Below, piece after piece: positions 48,807 through 61,000 of a stretch of DNA of 64,000 nt (the stretch's first letter is position 1; the number at the start of each line of letters is the position of its first letter). The notes beneath the pieces were generated by a model. The model had not been told where the DNA came from and did not search any database. It saw nothing but the letters and a program-made list of their open reading frames with translations. Source of the DNA: Kudoa neothunni (Eukaryota > Cnidaria); the NCBI GenBank assembly GCA_964304625.1, contig OZ199839.1, forward strand, positions 1,302,001 through 1,366,000, given 5' to 3'. The position numbers and the translations under genes are program-made.

Positions 48807-51800
48807 TTATTCATTAACAAGGAGTTTTTCAATAATTGATTTTTTGTTTGGGTCTATATTTTCTAAATTATCCTCAAAAAACATATTGAAGTTGCTCTAA
48901 AAATAAAAATAATACTACAGAAATATTCAACTGAATAACCTTTATCTTTTTTATTATTAATCTTGATTTTTTCGTTACGTCGTCATCGTAGGACGCTGGC
49001 AATACCTCGAGGGAATAATTCCAAATATCTAGCAATATTCCACACTTCTTGACTATCTCTGGTGGTACCAAATCAAGAGTATCCTCTGATATAAGTAACA
49101 AAAATTTTATGAACTTATCCCAATTGTCTGTTTTGGGATAGTGCATAAGTGATTTGAACATAGGAATCACAGCATCGATAATAATTTCTCTATTCATTCT
49201 CATTACTTCATGAATTAACTTATGAAAATTTTCTAAGCTATCATTAATATCGACAGTCTCTAATATTTTGAGGACATTTGAATGCTCAGTTTCGGGTTTA
49301 TCGTCGCATTGTAATAGGTCCTCATTCTTCCGAATGAGCACAGCAATTGCAAGAGAGAAAATTTCTCCGAGTTTTTCAATGTCACCGGTATTCAAGACAT
49401 TTTCGAAACTAGGTATAGTGATGCATTCCCTTAGCACACTCAATAGCTTGATTATTATCGATTTGGAAGAATTTTTAATGCAGTTCAGGAATTCGTTCTT
49501 GAGGTGACTATTCCACACATTGATGGCACCCTCGGCATTTCCATACAAGACAGCGCAATTGAGCAATTTATGAACACTCTTTGCAGTGGTGTAATAAATG
49601 GATTCATTTGAGGCATTCTTGAATATTTCAGAAAGAATACTTAGCTCAATTTCTACATTCCCATGGAATTCATCAGGATAGTTTTCGACCAAAATGGTGG
49701 CGAATACACACAACCAATGTATAACCCCGAGGTAGTCGTCGCAAAAGCATCTAGTACAACCATATAAAGGAGAAGTTTTTAAAATTTCAGTTAAATCCCC
49801 TTCACCGGATTCACTAACCACCGGAACTATATCAGAGAGAATCGTGGCTATCGACGATTTCAGCTTGGGAAATAATGGCAGTAAACCTGATGGTTTATGT
49901 TTAGCGAATTTCTTTATCAATGAAAAGAAACAAGGTAAAATGTCAATTCTTTGTTTTGATAACTTATTTGAATTACTAAAGCCTAATATATAAAATATGA
50001 CTGATGAGAAATTTTTTTCAATTTCATGTGGTGGACTATCCGAAACGACCTTATAGAGGTAACCTGCCAAGCAATGACCTTCGTAACCAAAACTAATGGA
50101 TGTTAGCTCGATTTTGCGCAATATTTTAAAAATATCGTCGATTATTTCGTTGTGGAAATGGGAGGTGGATTGAAAAATTCGAAGTATACCATCTAAAATT
50201 AGAGGCGTAGTATTTATCAACCGCATCGTCAAATCATTGTCATTAGAGTTGAAAATAAAATCTGACAAGGCGGTAAAAAGCTTCATCGTTCCATCCAATG
50301 TAAGCTCAAGTTTGTCGCACTGACAATTCATGTATATATTGTCCACAGCATTTATCGCTACTATTTTTAGGTAGGCATTGCTTTGATTTGTTGCCGCTAC
50401 TATAATTAACGCCAAAGCTTCTTGGTGTAATCTAACATATTTTTCTCGGTGGAAACTAACACACAATACTTCGGTTAGTTTTATAGTGGAATATCGAATT
50501 TTAGGATTATCACTGTAATAATAAGGTGTCGCTGTTCGAATCACCTCCCGAGGGTCACAGAGTACACTTTGGCGTGAACAATAGGCAAATATGCACAATA
50601 TTTCGAGAGCCGTATCAATCCATTTCCAATCAGATGATTTTATACACTCATCCACCCGTTTCTTTAACAAAGCGTAGAGAAGTTCACTTTCAAGTGAACA
50701 CAAAATATCAGTCAAATAAGACTGTGTTAATGATAGATCATTCATTAAGAAAGTATCGCATTTTTCGAAATTGTCTGTAAACCATTGTTCTGGTTGGTTC
50801 GGATAGGATCCAATATGAAAACAGAATGCATTATCAATAAAAGTTGGTATAATATTTTCGCAGTTGTTTCTAACTTCTTCGGGAAAATGCATAATAAACT
50901 CTTTGGTCCATTTATATACCTCCAGAAGGACTGGTATTTCAACGCTGCTGTTTTTTTGAAGTTTCACTACTGTTTCGATTATCTGTTTGGAATAATTTCC
51001 AAAACAAACAATTCCAATATTCTAACATAGTTTGCATATGTTCCATAAACCAAAATCCCATCACTAGTAGGCACAAAATTTTCCATTGCGTTCATTATTT
51101 GTGGAACCAACCTGGAAAATGTTTCAACGCAAAAATCATCAGATAAATGATTAGATAAATAATTTAGGATATCCACTGCAAGCCGTGCAAGCTAAAATAC
51201 AGTTTTTAATCGAAATATATTAAATAGAATATTAAATTATTAACAAAATAATTGAGTATCACAACAAAAATATGGATTCAACCGAAAAAGATTACTGATA
51301 GGTAGAGTTATTAACAAATTCAATTATGAGTGGATATTTATACATTCGGGTTTCCTTTAATTTTTCTAAAGCATTCCGTGAAAAATAGATTGTATTGTTC
51401 ACATTGATCTTTCATGTTTTCTCCAAACAATGTGCGAGAATTTCTACAATTAAAAGTTACATATTTATAAATTGAGAATTTATTTTACATTAAAAAGTTT
51501 TTTGCAAAATTGTACTGAAATGGCTTATTAGTAGCCAGAAAACGGTCAGCTAACTCAATTATAACTTCCCATTTGTTTATTTTATTTTTGTTGACCACTT
51601 TCATAACAGTAAAGCACACCGATAATAATTTTTTTTATGCGCTTCCATTTCTTCAATAACTAGAAGATTAAAAATATTTGACTTTATTTCAGTGATTAAG
51701 GCCTCTGAAGCATGATTTTCCGTGAGAAACGAGGCGCATAAATTTTCTAGAATCGATGATGCTGTTTCTTTTAACTTTACGTAGGTCATATAAACGGAAA

Positions 51801-52039
51801 AATTGAAATGTACCTTATAAGGTTGTTGAGAGGACAAAACTTCGAGTAGCAGTTGTATTCTCTGGTTGATCGGGAATAAATTCAATTTTATCTATAATCA
51901 CCATTTTATCTAAGCATTACTTACAGCATTACCTCTTGCAAACCATCCTTTGTGTCGTCCTTATTATCCAGTTCATTTAAAATTGTGCAAAATTTAAAAA
52001 AGTCCGACTTTTCACAATCATTTCGTTCAGTAGACTCAT
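48807..52039 (-). pseudogene. Divergent importin-5 paralogue P3 with three single-base frame breaks
   Basis: Same six-exon structure as P1 and P2: 52039-51933, 51891-51814, 51774-51489, 51443-51344, 51191-48940, 48896-48807, with introns 41, 39, 45, 152 and 43 nt. Exon 2 is 78 nt and exon 4 is 100 nt, as in P1 and P2. Three one-base deletions relative to the paralogues break the frame: just after the start codon, in an A8 run near 51635 (exon 3), and in an AAA run near 50985 (exon 5). With these three bases restored in count, the exons total 972 codons. Downstream of the last break the frame is open for about 690 residues, so decay is recent, or the breaks are assembly errors at homopolymers. 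It carries the YPNQPEQWF motif shared with P1 and P2. Confidence 0.82.
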
Positions 52040-53299
52040 TTTTATTGAATTGGATGTTAATTTTTATATGGATGCTCACTGATTTCAGTCAATTTATCCG
52101 ATCGTTGTGCAAATACACAAATACCGATAATTTAATCGGGTGTTTATGCATCATTATTCATTAATATGTTAATATTATTTTCAATAAAAATGTTTATGAT
52201 AAAAAAACTAAACTTTTATTTTTTTTAGTAGAGTTACGGCATCAATAATCATCTCGAAAAGATAATCAACGAAATATTGTAGATGTTAATCATTTTTTGT
52301 ATTTTTATACAAAATTAACAATAAAATTCTTTTTTCATAAATCATAATTACTCTTTTCGAAGATAACTTTCATGTTATGTTTATTAGTTTAATTCGATGA
52401 ATCGAATAAACAAACTTCAAAATTAACACTTACCATAGAAAAGTAAACAAGGCAAAAAAGGTTACATAATCAAAAACGTACGACAGCTTCCCAAACTTAA
52501 TGAATAAAATCTATTAATTTTTTCAGATGTCGGAATATATCGACGTTAGAATTCTGAAAAATGGGACTTGATGTGGGTGACATCAACAACTAGACGAGAA
52601 TTTTCCATTGAGAAGCTTTACACTCATCGATAATACTTCTATAAATAAGGCTTACTTTCGAAGTCAAAAATAATGATAATTTCTTTTAATGCATTATTTA
52701 CTTTAATTAATGATCGGATTGATATTTTACGGTTTACATTTATTTTTAATGTTAGTTTGTATATAATTGTTATACATCAATAGTGAAAAATCTGAACAGT
52801 AATCATAAATAACTTTTGAATTAATTACTAAGAAAGAAACAAACAAAATTATTCAATGTTTGTTAAAATAAGCGCATTAAAGTTAATGCGGATCCAAAAG
52901 ATATTAATTTGAGCAATGAGAATTAATTTTCTTGTGTTTGCTTCATCTCTATTACTCTCTCTATTTTTGTATCACCTAAAAAGTTAGTGATGTACACATT
53001 TTCTGAGTCGGTCCAGAATTCGACTTTAAAAATCCCCCGGGCCAAAAAATAGCGTATTATATTGCACTTTAAACAAGTTAAAACAATTTGGAAACGAAAA
53101 TAAATTTGAGCAATGACCCTAAATTATTAACGTTGGTTGGGGGACAAGAAATTGTTAATTAAAAACCAGGATTAATACATTCCTGCTCAGAAATGATTAT
53201 GATTTAAATTTCAAAATCATTATCGACTAAGTATGATGCTTTAAAAAGTTAGTTTGACCGCTTTTATAAAGCAATTTGAATCAAAATATTTTTTTGAAA
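52040..53299. other. Intergenic upstream of P3
   Basis: AT-rich. The short open frame on the plus strand at 51952-52164 is a shadow of P3 exon 1. Nothing else is recognised before the repeat terminus at 53300. Confidence 0.45.
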
Positions 53300-53359
53300 G
53301 TTAGAAAAAAACATCTCTACGCCGAATCTTCCCCAAGTAAAACTGGGCAGTTCGCGCTA
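53300..53359. repeat. Repeat terminus, right member of the inverted pair
   Basis: Inverted counterpart of 45940-46000 (complement begins TAGCGCGAACTGCCCAGT). P3 lies between the two. 53360-53952 beyond it is AT-rich without a recognised feature. Confidence 0.6.
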
Positions 53360-53952
53360 ATATATTTGTTTTACCGTGCTAAATTAACTAGTTATCCACG
53401 TAACGGATTTCAAAACATAATTTGAGAAAGTTAATATTTTATTAACCAATAATACAAATACAATCAGTTAGGTTCCCTTATTTGATAAAATCAGTAAACC
53501 TTAGAGAAATAAAAAAAATTTTTTAATGACTAAAAATTTTGGCGTAATCTCATTAGAATACAACAAGTGTGTAAAACTATTGAAATTTAAAATGTGGACA
53601 TGCGTATAAAATTGTTTCAAGGTTACATAAATCATCTTCACTCCTCCACAAATACTGTCAGGAAAGTTATTTCTTTACGAAAACAATGCTATCCACCCTA
53701 TTAACGTTAATCTTAACATTTTACGCACGTGCGACGGATTTTTAACCCTTCCAACCTACTATTTACAGACTTGCAGCTTACTTTTAAACATGCATAGATT
53801 ATCGTTTCACAACCACAATAAGACTTATAGTCATCAGAAATAATTAATTATGATCATAACACTTCAGAAGTTAAATTAAAAACAGTCACTTGAGAATGAT
53901 CTGAATTTAGCGTAACGGATATTAAAATTAAATAATATTTATTGATGTGTAT

Positions 53953-56900
53953 CAGACAATGCCCGTTCGTGTGTTCGTTCGTGTCATGAGCGAACGAAGT
54001 TTTCTTCATAATTATAAACACGAATGAACTTTTCTGATTTTTAAACTTTTGACACGAAACACGAACGAAACCATTCGTGCGTTTCGTGTGCGAGGATGGT
54101 GATGAAGTATGTGGTGTAGCGGACGAGGGTCGAACACACATGTAATCTCCATATTTTTTCAACAAACACTGAATTTTTTCGTTTCTTTCTTAGTTATTAA
54201 TGAGAAAGTTATTTATTATTACTATTTTGATTTTTACTATTGTTATATAACGATTTTATATGGACTAACTTTAAATATTAACTTATTGCGTGTCTCACAA
54301 AAAGATCTCATTTTTCACTATAATGAAAATACTTTTCGAATTTAAAAAATAGATCTTGATGTCGTACGATTTTTTTTAGTTTATAATTTTTTAAAATGAC
54401 AATAGAAAACTGTTTTACATTGCAGTATTTGTATTATATTGAAAAAAAAAATATTAAGCTATATTTTAATTATTTTGTAAGTTTTTGTGTATGTCAAAAT
54501 TTGTAACAACAAATTCGGGCCAATGTACGAATTGAGAATATTACTAAGTGTAAACCCAATATTTTAACTAAGGTTATTATTTTGATCTATACATATAATT
54601 AACTAAAACTAATGAATGTATAGAAAACAATTTTTTGATTTCTAATAACAACATTTTTAATTTTATCGAATGTTATACTAAACACACGTAAAAATTCCTC
54701 TAATAAAGTAATAACTTCATATAATCAACCTTTAATTGTTTACCTATTGAAATTAAATGTTTATCTAAAATATACTATTTATTTATTTTTAAAAACTCAT
54801 CAGTACTAAGAATATTAAGAAAATGCATTTTGAGAGTACGTAGTTGTCCTCGTTTTTGAACTATTCGTAATTAAAAACTAATAAAAACATGTATAAATAA
54901 ATCTGATATTGTATAATTTATGTTTATATGCTAAAAAATATGAAGAATAACCAACTTATGAGTGATTATCAAAACGAATTAGACAACAATTCAATGTTTG
55001 TTGAAAAAAAGATATTCGAATAACATGCACAAGCGGGCGTTTTTTAGGTGGCGCATACTTTACCATTACCAAAAAGAATCTTAGATATGAAATTACCATT
55101 AAATTTTAAGCGAAGAAAATATGAGGCATTGAATGTAAGAAATTACGATCTTTACCTTGATTTACTGGAATTTTTGAGATATGTTACCTCATGTCACAAT
55201 TTCATATTTTATTACCAAATACAAATTTGATATCAGTTTTTTTTAAAAGATAATCAAATTAATTTAGGAAACAGAACCTCGTTATATTAAGTTCCGCTAT
55301 AGTCAAATCTGCCTAAAACATTTTTTAGAATGATAAAAATACTTTCAAACCCTAATTTTATAAGTCTAATAGTTAGAAGTGGCTAAGTTAGGTCTGTTCA
55401 GTTTTCTTTTGAGATAATGCAAAATAAAACATAATAAAGAGAAGGAGTGAATTAAATTCACTCCAGAAGTGTCTTATTTTTAATATTATTAGTATAAACT
55501 ACTAATTTTCTTAATGTGTTCGGTTCAAGTCTATATCTAGACTTGGATAAAATTTTTCCAGCGTATGAAAACGCCCGTTCTGACATTGAGCTGGATGCTG
55601 GTCGGCTGTACACGTTAGTTGCAATTGTTTTAAAGATTTTCATTCTTGGAGTTTTCCCAATAAACGAGCGGATCTTCGTAACTTGGTTGACTTTTTCTCG
55701 GATTTACAGTTGAATTTCTGATTGAAAATCTTCTGAGTCACTATCCAGTTTCATAACATATTGAGTGGGTTTTCAGAAGTTCCGAGCTCTTTGGGATTAA
55801 TTCTAATTTTTTTAAAATATTTGTTACAAGAAAAGATTTACCATCAAATTTGTTTTTTTTATATGGGTAATTTGGTTCAGCCATGCCAGACAAAAGCGAC
55901 TCAACGTGATTTACCACAAAATTTAATTCTTTATTTTGCAAAGACTTACACTCAATAAATTTGAATTTTTTAAAATTTGGATGGAGAAAAGCTGCGATTT
56001 TATGGTTGATATCAATACATTGTGTGTATTTTTCGTCCAATAAACTTTCCAAATGCATACAATAATCGCCCATAAAAGTTTCACGTTGTTTTTGAATCAT
56101 TGCTTTGATACGATGAAATACAATAAACACCTAACGATAATATAAAAAACGAAACTTAAACGGATTACAAAATGTGACGATGGCCTTTTCACCTGCTCCA
56201 ACTGATCAAAGAAATCGGAAAATATTTTGAAAAATTCAGCTATAACAACGCATTCTTTCTTGTCCAATCCGTCAAAGTATTTTTTAGCTGGATGATTTTT
56301 TAGCACATCCTCCAAACTATCGAAACACGCCACTAACGTCCTATATCGATCGCTGAGGCCTCTCCATGGTCGCGTAGCTGAGCCCCATTGTATTTTCATT
56401 GGTAATTTTGACTGTAAATCCGCCGTTTTATGAACAGATCCGCACAGTTTGTCAACATTCACCCTTAGTATGGATAAATCGGATGTGCTGTTTGTACTAA
56501 GATCCCAAGCTACACATAATAAAAAAATCGAAATTAGATATTATAGCGAAAGTAAAATTTATTTATAAACTCAGTGATAAAAAAGTGTAATCAATATATT
56601 AAAATACATAAATATAAACTATTTAAATTTAGATTATAACAGTTTTATCTTGATTTTCCAAACAGAATTATGAGAGATCAAGATAGCATATCGTTAAGTA
56701 TATCACTTTTACAATTATTTACTCACCAAAATTTTAACATAAATTTAATACATAAAATACCTTGAGATATAATAGTGTGAAGGCGGTGAGCAGCACATCT
56801 GGTTGTGTTGAACTCTCTTAGACCAGATAGATTGTTTGCTGTGGAATCACAAACAATTCTTAGATCAGATTTGCTAAGTGAAAATTTAATACAAAATTCC

Positions 56901-57677
56901 GTGCAGATTTTATTTATATTTTCGGCAGTGTGTTTTACAGGAAAATAGATCATGTTCGTATTGGAAATGTTGAAGGGTGAAATTTTTAACAAACAACACT
57001 GATATATCAATGAATGAGTTGATTTTAGCATTATCAGTCCAAATATCAATGGTTAGGCACATACTATTGTGACTTATTGTTGTAATTAATTTTTCCATTT
57101 TTAAATACATGCACTCATACTCATTCATGATTATTTTTTTAACACATTTTTTGGATAAAATCTTAAGTCTAGCACTAGGTTCATTGAACTTTTTGCCTAA
57201 GTTAAATGCGAAGTTTATCATCTCCGTAAACGAAGCACTTTCTGTTATTGTAAACGGGGAGATCGTTTCAGCTACAAAATTAGCAATTTTAGTGTCAAAC
57301 ATTACCTGATCTGATAGGCTTAAATTAACAATGGAGGGAGGTGAAACAAATAATTCATTAATTTTTATATTTGTTTTAGCATGTAACTTATTATGACTAA
57401 TAAGCTTCCTATTCCCGTAAGACGACTTATGCGGGAATGCTTTGTTGCACTTTGTTGCAAACAATAAAATCAATTTGGGATGTTTCATCCCCGTTTTTAG
57501 TAAAGATGGAACAGAAATTGTCCCATTCTTTAGAATGCGTTGTAGATTTTTTCCAAGAGAAAAGTCTGCTAGTTTTCAAAGCCCTCTTCAACACTTTCCA
57601 CACTCCAGCCTGACATAGTGTAACCAAAAGAGGACACGAACGAACGAAATTTTGCACGAACGAACGGGCATTGTCTG
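53953..57677 (-). mobile_element. hAT transposon, complete ends with 8-bp target duplication (3,725 bp)
   Basis: Ends CAGACAATGCCCGTTCGTGT and the complement CAGACAATGCCCGTTCGTTC, with ACGAACGAAC subterminal repeats. Perfect ATGTGTAT duplications lie at 53945-53952 and 57678-57685, the 8-bp size typical of hAT. Same family as 5326-9233, but clearly younger. Between 54170 and 54985 the interior is AT-rich and non-coding. Confidence 0.93.
55458..57657 (-). pseudogene. hAT transposase, broken into several frames
   Basis: Read 5' to 3' on the minus strand. A BED-finger-like N-terminus (57657-57427; Cys/His spread over two frames, LLFATKCNKAFPHKS). A core block 57488-56910 with LTIDIWTDNAKINSFI (first catalytic Asp region). 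57049-56723 with RLHTIISQGI. 56462-56097 with WRGLSDRYRTL. 56130-55741. The C-terminal dimerisation domain at 55643-55458 (SSSMSERAFSYAGKILSKSR, then LRKLVVYTNNI). An intron may lie in the gap at about 56480-56760. At least four frame breaks remain, so it is probably non-functional despite intact ends. Confidence 0.82.
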
Positions 57678-57685
57678 ATGTGTAT

Positions 57686-58024
57686 ACACGACAATAACCG
57701 TTAAATGTCGGAAAAACTATGATCCTAAGGGAGGAGAGTAATGAAATTATTGCAAATGAGTAGAGTTAGCTGTTAAATCTAATAGAAAGGAAAAATACGC
57801 TACTCACTTTAAAAAATTGCATATTCAAATTTCAAATACAACAAGATAACAAAATTAAGAATAAATCGGTGAAAAAGCCTAATCACACGATCACAAAGAA
57901 AGCAACCAACAATCATGAACAAATAAGTGAAAACAATGAAATTTTCTACGGTACTCTAGCGCGAGGGAGTGACGTTTATTGATGGTTTTTAATGATTCTA
58001 TCAAAGTTGGATTTTTCACTCTCA
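57686..58024. other. Intergenic, 3' side of P0
   Basis: About 340 bases. Nothing recognised; it should contain the 3' UTR of P0. Confidence 0.4.
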
Positions 58025-61000
58025 TCAAGAGAACTGAGAGACTGAGCAAGTTGTGTTGGGAAAATGCTCTAAATATGCAGAATTTAGAGAGGAACTGGGT
58101 AATAAGAAGATATATTTTAAGGCAGACCAAGATAATCTCACCCTGCAATTTAATGATAGTAGCAACAGCCTTTTTACAAACATTATCGTCAGGGCACTCC
58201 AAAAGCATGGCGACTATAGCATGAAGTATTTTGGAGTTGTGTTGGTCGTTGTTGTTTTTGGAAGATGGCGTTAGCTTGAGTGTCGATAAGTTCGCAGAGA
58301 TAGCCAAGACAAAAGTCCACCTCATCATCCAACACGGGTAGCAATTGAAGCCAATTTTTCATTTCTTGAGTGGGATCGGAGAAAAGTTGAGGCACAAATC
58401 GAATGTAACGACCATAGGCAGCGATACAATTTGCGGTGGCTGCAATGTTATCAGGGTTGTTGGCGGCGGGATCACTAATGTGTTGCACCAGTAAAGGTAC
58501 CGATTGCGAGTAGGTAGTTATAACAGTTGGACACTTGACTTTGAGCAATGAGGCCAAATCCGAAAGCAGTAACTTGCCTCATGTCAGGATTTGTGGATGC
58601 AAGATAGTGAAGCATTTTCGGCATAAAATCCACATAAATGTTGGGTGCGGTTTGAGGAGCGAATTCCACAACATCATCAAAGATACAAAACGAAAATCGA
58701 ATATACATATCGACTGCGTTTCTCATCAAGACAAACCAGAAGAGTTTTATACATAAGGTCGATGGCGGTTAGAAACGCTTGTTTGAATACGGAAAATAGG
58801 TCGTGAGTGCACGATTGTAAACTTTGTAGAATATATATCATTGATGTACATTTGTTCCACTTCACACTCATCAAAATATCTCTTCATCCTCCTCATCTCC
58901 TTTGAGATGTTTGGCTTGTGAGAGTTCGTTATCGTATTGGATGAGTGATACAATTTTGGCGTTGAAAACCTCACCAAGGTATTTGATTTCGGCTACATTC
59001 ATCGATTCGTTGCCGAGTAAGGTCACACATTTGGTGAAGTTTTCAAGAATATCTCCGAAAATCTCTTCATTGGGATCATCTTTGATGGACAACAACAGAA
59101 CATTTTTGATGCTTGCATTCCATAGGTTCATGGCGTAAGCAAGGTTGCCATTGAGTATGAGGCAGTTCAACAGTGGTGGTATACAGTTGGTGAGATAGGT
59201 TCGAATACTGTCTCCGGCGTATTTAGAGAAAAGCACCAACAAAATCTGCAAACAGGCTTCAACATACTGAGCAAAGTCGGATTTTAAATTTTCCGCCAAA
59301 CTTGTTATAAGATCACAAACCACGCACTTATCATTCATATAGTCATCGCTATAGATATTATCGGGATCATAGTTCGCCATCTGAGTTCAATGTATTTTGA
59401 ATAATGGAAGAATTGCTGACTCCATTGTTGGCATCGTAAGTGGAGAGGAAATTTAGCAGGGAAGGCACCAATTTGGGGAGTATAGAGGTGAGGCAATTCG
59501 GCCCGATGTCGGCTAATTTAGTGAGTAATGAATAATAGCTGAGTTGGATTTCTAGTTGATCAGGTGTTTTTTCGCTGAGGGTGCTGAACGATTCCACGTA
59601 TTTGAGAATGGTTGGAATGTAGCGTTCGACAGCGCCTTCCGTCTCATAAGACGATACAACTCTGACCAAACAATCCAATATTTGGTTAATTATCACACTG
59701 TGGCTTGGCTCGAATGAAATCTTATCGAGAATGCTGAACAGATTTTGAATAACACTGGGAGCGTAAGGCTCAAATTTGGCGCCAGTTCGATCACATATGT
59801 GTATCACGGCGTTGGTAACTGCTCTGGTCAACAAATTGATCCCGTCCACATTCATGTGATGGAATATGGATGAAGATATGTTGATCAAAAGTTGGCACAT
59901 GGTTGGCGCGTACGATTCCAGCAATTCATCGTTACATCCGTCAATCACATTGACAAATGCGAAAACCGCTTGCGACTGCACCTTGATAAAATTATGACTT
60001 TCTGCCACTTTAAAAATGAGCGGGAACACTTGAGAGTGGAAATGGTTGTGAAAGTAACCGGGGTAGTCACTCGATAGCTGACCGATAGTGTTGATAGTTG
60101 AAAACACAATCTTGGGATTGTTACTAGCGAAGAAGGGCGAGATAATCTTGACAATCTGAGGCAGCATTGGTTTCATTTGTTTCCTGCAACCCTCGGCGAT
60201 CGCTCCCAACGACACTAGTGCTGCATCTTGGAATTTCCAGTCTGGATTTTGTAAAAATTCTGTCACTTTTTGCAAGGCCAACGGTAAAACCGTTTCGCCT
60301 TTCAATGCGCAAGCAATTCTATCTAACGAGGTTTCGCCAAAATAGGCACTCTCAGAGAGGTTGTCTTCGGCGCACTCATCATACTGGGTCAACCATTCGG
60401 CGAGTTGTTCCTCGTCAATCTCAGTAAGCATATTGTATGCATAATTAATGATTAGGGGGATATATTTGGGGCATGCTTTTTTAATTGCACCGGGCACTTT
60501 TTGAACGTAACTCACCAACGCTTCAAATATATCATACACCACAGTTTTTTCGACATTGGGAACATTCAACAGGCCAATCAATACTTCAACAACCTGTGCT
60601 ACGTAATCTTTGAAAATTCGAGTATTGAATTCCAACAAGTTTGTCATAATGGGTCATGCATAATGATCCCTCCGGGGTAAGGATCAATGATTGTGTTGCA
60701 AGCAGAAGAAAAGGAACCAATTGAGAAAAAACTTTAACCGAAGCTTTGTCACTATTCACTTCGGCTATCATTCCAAGGGATTCGATAGCCAGGACGCTTA
60801 ACTATATAATAGAAAGTGAGTGTTTGTTTAAGGTGTACATTCATTAAAGCTATAACATTATTTCTTAACCAATTGTCTAATTTGAATATTTTAACTAACT
60901 AAACTAACCAAACTAACCAAACTAATTATGGGGAATAAATGCGACGTTTAGCGGGAATTAATGTCACGCATGTAAATTTTTCAAAAGTTGTAAAATAATA

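Noticed and set aside
50960-51040. A 44-nt intron (GTTAGAATAT to CCAAACAG) at the P3 exon 5 break
   Set aside because: It restores the frame, but the stretch aligns residue for residue with coding sequence of P1 without a gap, so it is coding and the break is a one-base deletion.
45940-53359. One 7.4-kb transposon containing P3
   Set aside because: The left member interrupts a TTAA element whose right end lies well before P3, and no matching target duplication flanks the pair. Kept only as a question in findings.
53953-57677. Possible domesticated hAT gene
   Set aside because: The transposase is split into several frames while perfect ends and target duplication remain, the opposite of what domestication leaves.
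58265-60650. Programmed +1 frameshifting in importin-5
   Set aside because: All breaks in P0 are in the +1 direction, but there is no common shift motif, the sites are mostly homopolymers, and P3 shows the opposite direction. Decay or assembly error is simpler.
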